DNA from: Bombilactobacillus bombi
Lineage (GTDB): Bacteria; Bacillota; Bacilli; Lactobacillales; Lactobacillaceae
Direction: 5' to 3' (one strand)
Assembly: GCF_964340835.1 (NCBI RefSeq)
Contig: NZ_OZ204251.1
Length of the DNA: 64,000 nt
In this document: positions 35,150-44,227 of the stretch, in pieces
Layout: the number at the start of each line of letters is the position of its first letter
Position numbering within the stretch: the stretch's first letter is position 1
Position numbers and translations under genes: made by a program
Notes under the pieces: model-generated
What the model saw: the letters and a program-made list of their open reading frames with translations, nothing else
Told to the model about the DNA's origin: nothing
Databases searched by the model: none

Positions 35150-36055
35150 TTATTCATTAAAAGTTCCAGCTTCAACATCACGAATAAACTTTTTTAAATG
35201 TGCAAAATAAACTGGGGCATTATCAATCATATGATGGTGGCCACCATTGGGTGTTGTCTCTAAACGTGCATGAGGAATTTCTTGTTGCATAATTTTTGCT
35301 GTAGCAAGAGGCATAGTTTCATGCTCCCCAAAAGTTAAAAGAGTGGGAACTGTGATTTCGTGAAGATGCTTCCGAAAGTGCCAATCTTTTAACTTGCCCG
35401 TAATCACAAATTCATTATCGCCTTGAAAGACATTGTACACATCAGTTGCCATTGTAGAAACTAAATGGCGAATAGCTTCTGGTTGTTTACGATCAACATA
35501 TTCAGCATTTAAAATATCAACATAGCTTTGGTAGGTAGGATCATCTAAACGGTTTTCTTGTTCGATTTTTTCCATGTAAGCAACTTTGTCAGCTCCTAGA
35601 GTGTTGAGTCGGCATTGATTGACGTTAGTTACATATTCATCAATTTCATCAACCATACTGGAGATAATGGCACCTTTTAGATGTTGACCGTATTTAGCGG
35701 CATACATTTGTACTAGTAAACCACCCCAAGACTGACCGATTAAATAAAAATTATCCAGGCCTAATTTTTGCCGTACTTCTTCAACTTCTTCTAAAAAATA
35801 ATCATAAGTCAAATACTTCGCCGCAATTTCAGGATTACTATAATCAGGTTGGTCGGAATAAAAAGAGCCTAATTGGTCATACATTGAAACCTGCACCCCT
35901 AAATCGGCTAGTTCATCACCAAAGTTTTCCCAATATTCATGGGTGCCGCCAGGTCCGCCGTGAAGGCATAATAACTTAATATCTCCTTGACCCACTGTCC
36001 GGGTCCACAAATGGTAACCATTGTTTAAAGTAAGAATTGTTGTTCCCTGTTTCAT
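35150..36055 (-). CDS. pip: Proline iminopeptidase (alpha/beta hydrolase)
   Basis: A 301-residue alpha/beta hydrolase releasing N-terminal proline from peptides, an activity that suits a peptide-importing lactobacillus. HGGPGG (32-37) is the oxyanion-hole motif of the S33 prolyl aminopeptidases, and GQSWGG carries the nucleophile Ser109. The His in GGHHHMID near the C-terminus completes the triad. The ribosome-binding site is weak (AAAGAAAAGAG). Cytoplasmic. It is one gene alone, convergent with the LysR gene. Some family members prefer other substrates, so the exact specificity is not certain. Confidence 0.88.
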   Translation of the reverse strand: MKQGTTILTLNNGYHLWTRTVGQGDIKLLCLHGGPGGTHEYWENFGDELADLGVQVSMYDQLGSFYSDQPDYSNPEIAAKYLTYDYFLEEVEEVRQKLGLDNFYLIGQSWGGLLVQMYAAKYGQHLKGAIISSMVDEIDEYVTNVNQCRLNTLGADKVAYMEKIEQENRLDDPTYQSYVDILNAEYVDRKQPEAIRHLVSTMATDVYNVFQGDNEFVITGKLKDWHFRKHLHEITVPTLLTFGEHETMPLATAKIMQQEIPHARLETTPNGGHHHMIDNAPVYFAHLKKFIRDVEAGTFNE

Positions 36056-36168
36056 GTCGTCACTCTTTTCTTTAGGATAGTTCTATCATATCAAAAATGA
36101 GAATAATTTAATAGTAAATACTATGTGATTTTTTAATGAGAAAAAGAGGGAAATAATGCAGTTTTTAC

Positions 36169-36197
36169 TTGGCAAAGTGTCATAATGGTGTTATAGT
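36169..36197 (+). promoter_or_regulatory. Promoter of the GntR-ABC operon
   Basis: TTGGCA (36169-36174) and TATAGT (36192-36197) are 17 bases apart and about 30 bases before the GntR gene. The GTAGTAC just downstream of the -10 may be half of an autoregulatory operator. Confidence 0.65.
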
Positions 36198-36228
36198 GTT
36201 GTAGTACAGAGATGAGAGGAGAAATGTC

Positions 36229-36621
36229 ATGAAATTTAAAGACAATGTTCCGATCTATTTGCAAATTAAAGATATCATTAATCGGCAAATTATTGCTGGT
36301 AAATATTCTTTGGGAGCTAAGATTCCGTCTGTCCGCGACTTATCTGTTAAGTTAGAGGTCAATATTAATACCATTCAAAAAGCAGTGAATGAATTAGTGC
36401 AAGAAGAAGTGGTAGTGACCAAACGTGGGTTAGGAAACTTTGTAACCGAAAATGTGCAGGTAGTTGATGAATTAAAAGATCAATTGATTAAACAAACAAT
36501 TGCTGATATGTATGAATCACTAACAGCTATGGGATTAGATCAAGGCGAAATTTTTTACTATATTAAAATGTACTTAGCAGAAAGGATAAAAGACAATGAC
36601 CAATCTAGTGCAAATAAATAA
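36229..36621 (+). CDS. GntR-family regulator, YtrA type
   Basis: A 130-residue regulator with an N-terminal winged HTH (YLQIKDIINRQIIAGKYSLGAKIPSVRDLSVKLEVNINTIQKAVNELVQEEVV) and only a short helical C-terminus, the YtrA subfamily. YtrA-type regulators repress the ABC genes they precede and respond to cell-wall-active compounds. Here it overlaps the ATPase gene by 26 bases, so they are co-transcribed, and the promoter carries a likely operator. GAGAGGAG precedes the ATG. Confidence 0.9.
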   Translation: MKFKDNVPIYLQIKDIINRQIIAGKYSLGAKIPSVRDLSVKLEVNINTIQKAVNELVQEEVVVTKRGLGNFVTENVQVVDELKDQLIKQTIADMYESLTAMGLDQGEIFYYIKMYLAERIKDNDQSSANK

Positions 36622-37309
36622 CTTAACCTATCGAAAAAATAATAAAACTATTCTTCATGATGTTAATTTAACTCTTTCTGCAGGACATTTTGTTGGTTTA
36701 GCAGGAGCTAATGGTGCTGGAAAAACGACTTTGATGCGCCTGATTGCTGGTGTGGCTAAAAATTATCAAGGTGAAATTTCTGTCAATGGTTCAGCTTCTG
36801 AAGTTGCTAAAAAGGCCGTAGTAAGTTATTCTGATGAACTTTTAGGATTTAGTCGGCAGACAACTATTCATGATGTCGTGTTTTTCTATCAAACTGTTTA
36901 TCCAGACTTTTCCCTGGAACGTTATCAAGAATTAGCAAAATTTTTAAAATTAAAAACTGATGAACGGTTAGCAATTTTGTCCAAAGGGACAAAAGAGCGC
37001 CTAACAATTGCTTTGACCTTAGCCCGTCAAGCATCATTGTACTTATTAGATGAGCCGTTTAGTGGTATTGATGTGATGAGTCGTAAGCAAATCATTCAAG
37101 GAATGTTAAATTGGGTTTCCGAAGAGGCAACTATTATTATTAGTAGTCACCATTTGGAAGAAATTGCGCATATCTTGGACGAATTAATTATTATTAAGGA
37201 TCAAACTATTTTAGAACACCGCTCGACAGATGATATTTTAGAGCAAGAACATCTATCAATTGAAGATTACTTTGAAAGTTTATATGCAGAGGATGAGGAC
37301 TATGACTAA
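36596..37309 (+). CDS. ABC exporter ATP-binding protein
   Basis: A 237-residue ATPase with GANGAGKTT (Walker A), a slightly divergent signature (LSKGTKERLTIALTLAR rather than LSGGQ), Walker B LYLLDEPFSG and H-loop ISSHHLEEI. It is a single-domain exporter-type (CcmA-like) ATPase. It starts within the GntR gene and overlaps the first permease gene by eight bases. LSKGTKER is common in the YtrB/BcrA type. Probable export or antimicrobial-sensing complex with the twin permeases. Confidence 0.9.
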   Translation: MTNLVQINNLTYRKNNKTILHDVNLTLSAGHFVGLAGANGAGKTTLMRLIAGVAKNYQGEISVNGSASEVAKKAVVSYSDELLGFSRQTTIHDVVFFYQTVYPDFSLERYQELAKFLKLKTDERLAILSKGTKERLTIALTLARQASLYLLDEPFSGIDVMSRKQIIQGMLNWVSEEATIIISSHHLEEIAHILDELIIIKDQTILEHRSTDDILEQEHLSIEDYFESLYAEDEDYD

Positions 37310-38072
37310 GTTTACCCAAACCCTGAAAGCTACAGTTCAAAGCCGCATTAAAATGGTAACACGTTTATTGGTTTTGAATGCGGCAGTGATTGCAGTTTCT
37401 TTTATTTTTACGATGTTTTTTGGAGAAGCCCGCAAGTATTGGTCATTAAGTTTATTTATTAACGTAGTGCTATGGCTTATGATTTTTGCGATTGCTATTT
37501 TAATCAAGATAGCTTGGACTTCGCGTAATGACCTTCGAAGTAATAGATTTCGTCTGATTCCGGTTTCCGAAACCAAATTATACTTGGCTGATAATTTAAG
37601 TTCTTTAATTAGTTTTATTTATGCACATATTATGCAAGCAATTTTTATAATCATTTCATTGGGTATTATGTGGTTTACCTTACCTAGTGATAGTTTTGGG
37701 GCCAGTTTTAAAGCTGGGTTTCAATACAATAATATCAGTGCAGGCGATATTGGTAGTGATGTATTTAGTTTATTATCGCCCATTTTATTGATTTTATTAG
37801 TTCATTTGGTTGATTTTATTAGCACAGTGATTTTGAATTATATCCCAGGTGGGGCACAAAAATTTATTAAAGTGATTATTTATATTATTGTCATTGCTTT
37901 GACGATTTATATAATTTTTAATTTAGGTAAAGTCTTAGTTTCATTTTATACAGGCACTCTAGCACAAGAGTCGGGAGCTATTTGGTTAACCAATGGTATT
38001 GTAGGTAGTTTTATTATTGTCATTGGTGTTATTAATATTTATCTTTTGCGTAATGTGGAAACTATCCGTTAA
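37302..38072 (+). CDS. ABC exporter permease (copy 1)
   Basis: About 256 residues and six hydrophobic segments. It starts at ATG 37302 (MTKFTQTLKATVQSRIKM), eight bases inside the ATPase gene. It closely parallels the next protein in layout: the same N-terminal MTKF, RSNRFRLIP motif, SPILLILLVHLVDFISTVIL-NYIPGGAQK, and final VETIR. The pair is therefore a tandem duplication, and the two probably form a heterodimeric exporter with the shared ATPase. The substrate is unknown. Confidence 0.8.
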   Translation: MTKFTQTLKATVQSRIKMVTRLLVLNAAVIAVSFIFTMFFGEARKYWSLSLFINVVLWLMIFAIAILIKIAWTSRNDLRSNRFRLIPVSETKLYLADNLSSLISFIYAHIMQAIFIIISLGIMWFTLPSDSFGASFKAGFQYNNISAGDIGSDVFSLLSPILLILLVHLVDFISTVILNYIPGGAQKFIKVIIYIIVIALTIYIIFNLGKVLVSFYTGTLAQESGAIWLTNGIVGSFIIVIGVINIYLLRNVETIR

Positions 38073-38110
38073 TAAGTACCAGACAACGTATTTGAGGAGG
38101 AGAGGATGAA

Positions 38111-38881
38111 ATGACAAAATTTTCACGAGTGTTTAAAGCGACGTTACAGGCTCAATTATGGATGTTGACGCAAACGTTTTTGATTTATCTTTTGGTTGTA
38201 GCTGTCTCTTTTGTTTTTAGTATGTTTTCAATAGATGCCCGTCAAGCATGGTCAGTTAGTTTAATGGCTAATATTGCAGGTTGGTCTATGGTATTTATGT
38301 TTATTTATCTGGTGCGTTTGATTATCTCTTCTAAAAATTTAATGAAGAGCAATCGTTTTCGATTAATTCCCATTTCTGGAAATAAGTTATATTTAGCTGA
38401 TATTTGTAGTTCTTGGGTAGGCTTGATTGTTGTGCAGTTTATCCATATGGTGCTTTTGCTTTTGAGTTTTTGGTTGGCATATTTCACAACACCCGATGCG
38501 TCAATTAATGGTTTATCTTGGCATGTCTTAGTCAATGGTCCAGTGATTAGTGCAACAGCCAGTGGTCTCATTTTGACATTGTTATCACCAATTTTGATTA
38601 TTTTACTAGTGCATTTAATTGATTATATTAGTACTATTTTTCTAAGTTATATTCCTGGAGGTGCTCAAAGAGTAGTACGAGTATTGGTTTATATTGTGGT
38701 GATTGTCATAGTTATTTATGTCATTTCTAATGTTTTCAGTGTGGGGGTTTCTATTGTAAATGGTAATTTTGTTAGTGGTGCCCGTTCAGTTTGGAATATG
38801 GATTTGTTCTTAACGGGATTAATTATTATTTCAGGCTCTACAAATATGGCACTTCTACATGGTGTGGAAACTATTCGCTAA
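38111..38881 (+). CDS. ABC exporter permease (copy 2)
   Basis: A 256-residue membrane protein, paralogue of the preceding one (KSNRFRLIPISGNKLYLADI, SPILIILLVHLIDYISTIFLSYIPGGAQR, VETIR end). Six hydrophobic segments. GAGGAGAGG precedes the ATG, and a strong terminator follows. It closes the GntR-ATPase-permease-permease operon. Confidence 0.8.
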   Translation: MTKFSRVFKATLQAQLWMLTQTFLIYLLVVAVSFVFSMFSIDARQAWSVSLMANIAGWSMVFMFIYLVRLIISSKNLMKSNRFRLIPISGNKLYLADICSSWVGLIVVQFIHMVLLLLSFWLAYFTTPDASINGLSWHVLVNGPVISATASGLILTLLSPILIILLVHLIDYISTIFLSYIPGGAQRVVRVLVYIVVIVIVIYVISNVFSVGVSIVNGNFVSGARSVWNMDLFLTGLIIISGSTNMALLHGVETIR

Positions 38882-38906
38882 AATCGGATAATGTATCAAG
38901 CATATT

Positions 38907-38942
38907 AAAAAAACCTAGAGCAAAATATGCTCTAGGTTTTTT
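38907..38942 (+). terminator. Terminator of the GntR-ABC operon
   Basis: AAAAAACCTAGAGCA and TGCTCTAGGTTTTTT pair perfectly over 15 bp around a 5-base loop, with the T-run in the right arm. Confidence 0.92.
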
Positions 38943-39086
38943 ATATGACTGGGTTTATAAAGTTTTATTAAGACCAAAGATTATTCCGATAGTAATTAAT
39001 TATCATGGCTGTATATTACTATTAATTAAACCTAAGTTGTGCTAAAATGTTTCGTTAATATTGGAGAAAGCCTGGAGTGATAGTTC

Positions 39087-41375
39087 ATGGCAGAAAAAGA
39101 TAAGCGACAAGAACAGCAACATTTAAATGCAATTATTGACCAAATTAAACGTGCTGAACAAAAATTAGCTCGTAGTATTACTAATGCCAAAGCAGATATT
39201 GATGATATCAACCGTACCTTTGGTGATGATGTCCACATTGGCGCTGGTGATGATTCGATTTCCATAGCGGGTGCTTTGTCAATTCATCAACAGCAACAAA
39301 TGCTGGCAGAACGGAATAACGCTTGGCAAAGATCACAACAACAATTAAGTGTTTTACAAAAATTAGAAAAAAATCCTTATTTCGCCAGAATTGATTTTCG
39401 AGAATTACCTAGTGGACATCCAGAAACGATTTATATTGGTTTGGCCTCGTTTACAGATGCACAAAATCATTTCTTGATTTATGATTGGCGAGCACCAATT
39501 TCTTCAATTTATTATGATGGCAATTTAGGCCAAGTAACCTATCAAACTCCTGATGGAGAGCAAGTCGTTGAGGTATCGCTAAAGCGGCAATTTATTATTG
39601 AAGAAGGTCAGATAGTCTCACTATTTGATACACAGGAAACTATTGGTGATCAAATGTTATTGACTGCCCTGAGTCACAATGCTTCCACGCAAATGCAGGG
39701 TATTGTAACGACCATTCAACAAGAACAAAACCAGATTATTCGTGATACTAAGTCTGATTTATTATTTGTGCAAGGTGCAGCGGGCTCAGGGAAAACTTCA
39801 GCGATTATGCAGCGAGTAGCTTATTTATTATATCGTTATCGTAAAAAGTTAACTTCTGGTCAAGTAGTAATGTTTTCTCCTAATATGCTCTTTAACGATT
39901 ATGTCAGTCAAGTTTTGCCCGAAATGGGCGAGCAAAATATGGTGCAGATGACTTATTTGCAGTATGTTGCCCGCCGGCTACCTAAAGTTCAAGTCCAAAA
40001 TTTATATGAACAATTTGAAGCCATTCAACAAGATACGATTACGCCTGCGACTCGCTTTGTCAGTGATTTAGCTTTTTTCAAGTTAGTCACTAGTTATGCC
40101 CAGCAACTTCAGCAAGGGGGAGTTCACTTCCGCAATTTGTATTTTCGCAAACAGGTTTTGATTTCGCGTGCGCAAATTGCCGATATTTATTATGGTTTTG
40201 GCCCACAATATACCCTGTTAAATCGAATTGATGGTACTAAAGAAGCATTAATCAAGATAGTGCAACGTAAGATTAGTAGTGAAATGCGTAAAAAATGGGT
40301 TCAAGAACAAATTCAAAATTTAAGTCAAGAAGAATTACGCCAAATGTATGATTACCCAGATCAAGAATTTAAAAATAGTGATGATGAAACTAAATTCTTA
40401 TCCCGCAAAATTGTTACCAATGCTTTGCGTCCAGTGGTTAAAAAAATTCGACATAATAGTTTTATTAATATTGCTGCCACATATTATGAATTTTTAAAAG
40501 TCGTGCCGCAACTGCTGTCATTGACCAAATACCAAGTGAGTGATGCACAATGGCAAAATTTTGTAGCTCAATTTGCAGCAGATTGGTCACAACACAAAAT
40601 TTCGTTAGCTAATATTTCACCATATCTGTATTTATATGATTTGCTTACTGGACATCATGGTGATTTAACAATGAAATTTGTTTTTATTGATGAAATTCAA
40701 GATTATACGCCATTCCAACTAGCCTATCTGCAGTACAATTTTCCGCGTGCTCGCTATACAATGTTGGGTGATTTGAATCAGGCTATTTTGACTCATGATA
40801 ACTCACAAACACTTTTAAAAGAAATTACTCGTTTATTTGATTCTGAAAAAACACGTGTTGTTCAGCTCACACATTCTTATCGATCTACAAAGCAAATTAC
40901 GGAATTTACTAAACATTTATTAACTGTGGGTGAGAAAATTATTCCTTTCAACCGACCAGGTGATTTACCCAATATTAAAGTAGCAGCTTCTGCTGAACAG
41001 ATGTTGCAAGCTACACGTGAACAATTACGAGCTAATCAGCAACAAAATTATGCCACTGCGATTATTACCAAAGACTTAGCCCAAGCACAACAATTACAAC
41101 AACAACTGCAACAACATGTTCCCATAACTTTAATTAAGTCGGAAAATCAACGGTTAGCTGCAGGTGATTTAGTCATTCCGGCGTACTTAGCCAAGGGGTT
41201 AGAATTTGATGCTGTCATTATGTGGAATGCTACCGCTGGTCAATTTACTAACCAGGACCAACAGTTGATTTATACAATTACTTCGCGGGCCATGCATCGC
41301 TTAAGTATTATTGCCAACCAACAATTAGATCCAATTATTGCAGCTGTTCCGAAAGATTTAGCCCAATGGCAATAA
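39087..41375 (+). CDS. helD: RNA-polymerase-associated helicase HelD
   Basis: A 762-residue UvrD-like ATPase. The N-terminal coiled region (residues 1-100) and the RNAP-binding arm are followed by Walker A GAAGSGKTSA (230-239), then helicase motifs including DEIQDYTP, QLTHSYRST and the C-terminal TITSRAMHRL. HelD frees stalled or inactive RNA polymerase and recycles it. The length is typical for the Firmicutes form. The gene is monocistronic except for an overlapping small ORF at its 3' end. The ATG is preceded by a weak GGAGTGA site. Confidence 0.92.
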   Translation: MAEKDKRQEQQHLNAIIDQIKRAEQKLARSITNAKADIDDINRTFGDDVHIGAGDDSISIAGALSIHQQQQMLAERNNAWQRSQQQLSVLQKLEKNPYFARIDFRELPSGHPETIYIGLASFTDAQNHFLIYDWRAPISSIYYDGNLGQVTYQTPDGEQVVEVSLKRQFIIEEGQIVSLFDTQETIGDQMLLTALSHNASTQMQGIVTTIQQEQNQIIRDTKSDLLFVQGAAGSGKTSAIMQRVAYLLYRYRKKLTSGQVVMFSPNMLFNDYVSQVLPEMGEQNMVQMTYLQYVARRLPKVQVQNLYEQFEAIQQDTITPATRFVSDLAFFKLVTSYAQQLQQGGVHFRNLYFRKQVLISRAQIADIYYGFGPQYTLLNRIDGTKEALIKIVQRKISSEMRKKWVQEQIQNLSQEELRQMYDYPDQEFKNSDDETKFLSRKIVTNALRPVVKKIRHNSFINIAATYYEFLKVVPQLLSLTKYQVSDAQWQNFVAQFAADWSQHKISLANISPYLYLYDLLTGHHGDLTMKFVFIDEIQDYTPFQLAYLQYNFPRARYTMLGDLNQAILTHDNSQTLLKEITRLFDSEKTRVVQLTHSYRSTKQITEFTKHLLTVGEKIIPFNRPGDLPNIKVAASAEQMLQATREQLRANQQQNYATAIITKDLAQAQQLQQQLQQHVPITLIKSENQRLAAGDLVIPAYLAKGLEFDAVIMWNATAGQFTNQDQQLIYTITSRAMHRLSIIANQQLDPIIAAVPKDLAQWQ

Positions 41376-41863
41376 GTCTACCTGCAACTATCAAGCAAGT
41401 TTGGCATCCTGATTTGCCGACATTATTATTATCTTTACATGCCGATATTGCTCCGAGTATTTTAAGTGGAAACAAGATTATTGAATACCGACGCCGATTT
41501 TTCAAAGATAAATTTCAAGCGTTTGTTTATTTAACTGGTAAAAATGGTGGTTTAGAACTTTTTATCCAGTGTGCGCAGCCGCTTGTTGGGTCTGTGCAAG
41601 CTTTGACAGCATTAGGTGTCGTTGATAATCAAGAAATAGTTCAAAAATATTTCGCCACTAAAAATGTCGGTTACGCGATTCCCATTTTGGAAGTTTACCA
41701 ATTTCCTAGAATAGCATTAACCCAATTACGGAATCAATTTGGCAAATTCACCGTACCTCGATCCTACCTATTCTTAGATAAGTATGACAAACTAAAAATT
41801 CGCAATTTTTTGTTGCAACAGCCATGTAACGCTAAACAAATAAATCATTGGACAGTAAATTAA
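41366..41863 (+). CDS. ASCH/PUA-like domain protein overlapping helD
   Basis: A 165-residue protein whose residues 21-60 (LLSLHADIAPSILSGNKIIEYRRRFFKDKFQAFVYLTG) look like the ASCH fold, an RNA-binding PUA relative. It begins ten bases inside the helD 3' end in another frame and has no independent ribosome-binding site, so translation is probably coupled to helD. A clear terminator follows. The RNA-linked fold next to an RNAP recycling factor is suggestive, but the function is unknown. Confidence 0.75.
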   Translation: MAISLPATIKQVWHPDLPTLLLSLHADIAPSILSGNKIIEYRRRFFKDKFQAFVYLTGKNGGLELFIQCAQPLVGSVQALTALGVVDNQEIVQKYFATKNVGYAIPILEVYQFPRIALTQLRNQFGKFTVPRSYLFLDKYDKLKIRNFLLQQPCNAKQINHWTVN

Positions 41864-41889
41864 GCTGACGTATCTACGTCAGCTTTTTT
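41862..41889 (+). terminator. Terminator after helD and the ASCH-like gene
   Basis: AAGCTGACGTA and TACGTCAGCTT pair over 11 bp around a 2-3 base loop, followed by TTTT. Confidence 0.88.
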
Positions 41890-41977
41890 GATGAGAAACA
41901 ATTTATTTGCCTAGTGGGGGTTATTTTTAGTAAAATTGATAATTGTGTTTAATTTTGTTGAGAAAGAATGTGTTTGT

Positions 41978-43171
41978 GTGCAAAAAAGAACTTATTATTG
42001 GTTGGCAGCCGGGATTCTTTTCATTGCGGCCAATTTGCGTTTGCCGATTACAATGATGCCACCCTTGGTTCCGTGGCTCAAAAATAATCTAGGTTTGTCT
42101 ACTAGTATGAGTGGCTTGTTGACCACAATTCCTTTAATTGTTTTTGCTTTGTTATCGCCAACGATTGCGAATTTAGGTATTAAAAAGGGAAATGCGCAAG
42201 TATTGTTAGGAACTTTAATGACGTTAGTTGTGGGATGTTACCTGCGGATTTTGCCCAATAAATGGTTTTTACTAGGAGCAACACTGATTGTAGGGGTTGG
42301 AATCTCGGGAGGCAATGTTTTATTGCCTGCAGTGATTCAAGAATATTTTCCCTACAAAACAATTATTTTAACTAGTTTATATACTTTTATGATGGGTTTT
42401 ATCGCTTCTATTGGAACTGGGACATCTGCGCCGTTAGCACAACAGATAGGATTAGCTGGTGCAATGGCAGTAATTTCCTTGTTTGGCGTAGCAGCACTTT
42501 TGATTTGGGCAATGGCAGTGCATCAATTACCCCATAAGCAAGCTAAACAACAAGTTACTCCTCATAATCAGGGCAATAGCCAATTATTAAAAATACCTTT
42601 AACTTGGATGATTATTTTCTTTTTTGGAGCACAATCGCTATTGTATTATTCAATGTTAACGTGGTTGCCAGTTTATTGGACCAATACCGGTTTTTCCACA
42701 ACAATAAGCGGCTTGTTAGCGACAATTTTTCAATTGTGTGGTATGCCGCTCTCTTTATTAACACCTATCATTGCCCGCAAGCGTTCAGGGATGTATTTTA
42801 TTAGTTGTTTGATGGGCGGCGGATTTGGCCTTGGTGCTATTTTGCTGTTGGTTTGTCAGCATAATTTTGTCTGGAATGTTTTAATTGCTATTTTATTAGG
42901 TGTGGCTGCTGGAGCTTCTTTTAGTATGTGCGTGGTCTTTTTTCAAAGACGCACTAGTTCCGTTATTGAAACAGCCCAAATCTCTGGTATTGCTCAATCA
43001 GTAGGTTATTTATTAGCTGCCTGTGGTCCGGTGTTCAGCGGAATGATTAATAGTTGGACGCATTCTTGGGTCCCAGTAATGCTGATATATGCTGTAATTG
43101 CAGTTGTAATGGGCTTTGACGGAATTATGATTACTAACCATCCACCTTTGAATACCCAGAAAGTAAAATAG
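41978..43171 (+). CDS. MFS transporter, CynX/NimT-like
   Basis: About 397 residues and 12 membrane segments, in the cyanate-permease-like branch of the MFS: IAANLRLPITMMPPLVPWLKNNLGLSTSMSGLLTTIPLIVFAL is characteristic of its first helices. The substrate is unknown; such proteins have been linked to cyanate, nitroimidazole resistance or organic acids. The start is unclear: the GTG at 41978 gives MQKRTYYW directly before helix 1, and an upstream ATG at 41936 is possible but lacks a ribosome-binding site. It converges with the AraC gene with only six bases between them. Confidence 0.82.
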   Translation: MQKRTYYWLAAGILFIAANLRLPITMMPPLVPWLKNNLGLSTSMSGLLTTIPLIVFALLSPTIANLGIKKGNAQVLLGTLMTLVVGCYLRILPNKWFLLGATLIVGVGISGGNVLLPAVIQEYFPYKTIILTSLYTFMMGFIASIGTGTSAPLAQQIGLAGAMAVISLFGVAALLIWAMAVHQLPHKQAKQQVTPHNQGNSQLLKIPLTWMIIFFFGAQSLLYYSMLTWLPVYWTNTGFSTTISGLLATIFQLCGMPLSLLTPIIARKRSGMYFISCLMGGGFGLGAILLLVCQHNFVWNVLIAILLGVAAGASFSMCVVFFQRRTSSVIETAQISGIAQSVGYLLAACGPVFSGMINSWTHSWVPVMLIYAVIAVVMGFDGIMITNHPPLNTQKVK

Positions 43172-43177
43172 TTTAAA

Positions 43178-44152
43178 TTATAATGATGGCAAATTTCTTT
43201 CGCCAGGCATTTTGTGATAGTATTTTTTGTATTTTTTATAGAAAAAGCTTTTATTAGTAATGCCAACTGTTTCCATAATATTACGTATAGGAAAAGTTGT
43301 AGATGTTAATAGTTCATTAGCTTTAATAATACGTTGTTGAGTTTTCAAGCTGGAAAAATTTTGACCAGTCATTTTAGTGATTAAGTTACTTAAATAATTC
43401 TTATTATAGCCATATTTTTGTGCTAACTCTGTTAAAGTAATAGTTTGATAATTTTGCTCGATATCTTTTAAAATATTAAAAATTAATTTTTGTTTATTGT
43501 TAATAATATTTTTAGTGGGCATGGGATGATGGCGAATGATTTTAATTAAAAGAATATTTAAGTAAGATTCTACTACTGAATTAGAATAGTTTTTTTTAAG
43601 AAAGTATTCTTCAATCATTTGTTCCATAGTCATTTTAATATCAGAATTATTGTTTTTAGAAAATAAAATATAGTTTTGAGCCAAAGGCTGTCCCAAAGAA
43701 ATATCTGCTAAAAATTTGTAAGAAAGACTATTGCTTTTATGAATATCGTGTAATAGTTTGAAAGTGATATTTTTATTAGTGAATAAAATATTGATTAAAA
43801 TATCATCTTCACTTAACGCAGAAATAGAATGTTTGGCACCAACATTCATTAGTAAGATATCTCCAGCTTTTAGTTGAATATGTTTGCCATCTACAACTTG
43901 TTTACAAGAGCCAGAAAACATATAATTAATTTCTAGAAATCTTTGACCATGTAGAGGGTAGGGCGCAAAACGATTATGTTTGCTGATATAAACTGCTTGT
44001 TTACCAAGAAAGTAATCTTTCTTTAAAATTGGAATATGTTGCTGTTTATCCCACGCAGCTGGGGGCATATCATTAATAAATTGATGACTTTGAAATTGCT
44101 GAATTTCAAGGTCATTTTTTTGTTTTAATAGAGTAATAATTTGTGAGTTCAT
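43178..44152 (-). CDS. AraC-family transcriptional regulator
   Basis: About 324 residues: an N-terminal cupin sensor (LHGQRFLEINYMFSGSCKQVVDGKHIQLKAGDILLMNVGAKHSI) and a C-terminal double HTH (ITLTELAQKYGYNKNYLSNLITKMTG, and FPIRNIMETVGITNKSFFYKKYKKYYHKMPGE). The ATG at 44152 follows CAGGAGA by six bases. AraC regulators with this layout often activate rhamnose genes; here it lies just beyond the adh gene, next to the rha operon, which makes it the prime candidate for the rhamnose activator. The inducer is not known. Confidence 0.88.
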   Translation of the reverse strand: MNSQIITLLKQKNDLEIQQFQSHQFINDMPPAAWDKQQHIPILKKDYFLGKQAVYISKHNRFAPYPLHGQRFLEINYMFSGSCKQVVDGKHIQLKAGDILLMNVGAKHSISALSEDDILINILFTNKNITFKLLHDIHKSNSLSYKFLADISLGQPLAQNYILFSKNNNSDIKMTMEQMIEEYFLKKNYSNSVVESYLNILLIKIIRHHPMPTKNIINNKQKLIFNILKDIEQNYQTITLTELAQKYGYNKNYLSNLITKMTGQNFSSLKTQQRIIKANELLTSTTFPIRNIMETVGITNKSFFYKKYKKYYHKMPGERNLPSL

Positions 44153-44187
44153 AGTAGGTCTCCTGTAATTATATATGTATAACAAAA

Positions 44188-44210
44188 GCTGGGATGTTTT
44201 TAATCCCAGC
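44188..44210 (-). terminator. Terminator of the alcohol dehydrogenase gene
   Basis: GCTGGGAT and ATCCCAGC pair around a short loop; on the minus strand TTTTG follows. Confidence 0.8.
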
Positions 44211-44227
44211 CCTTAATTAGATAGTTA

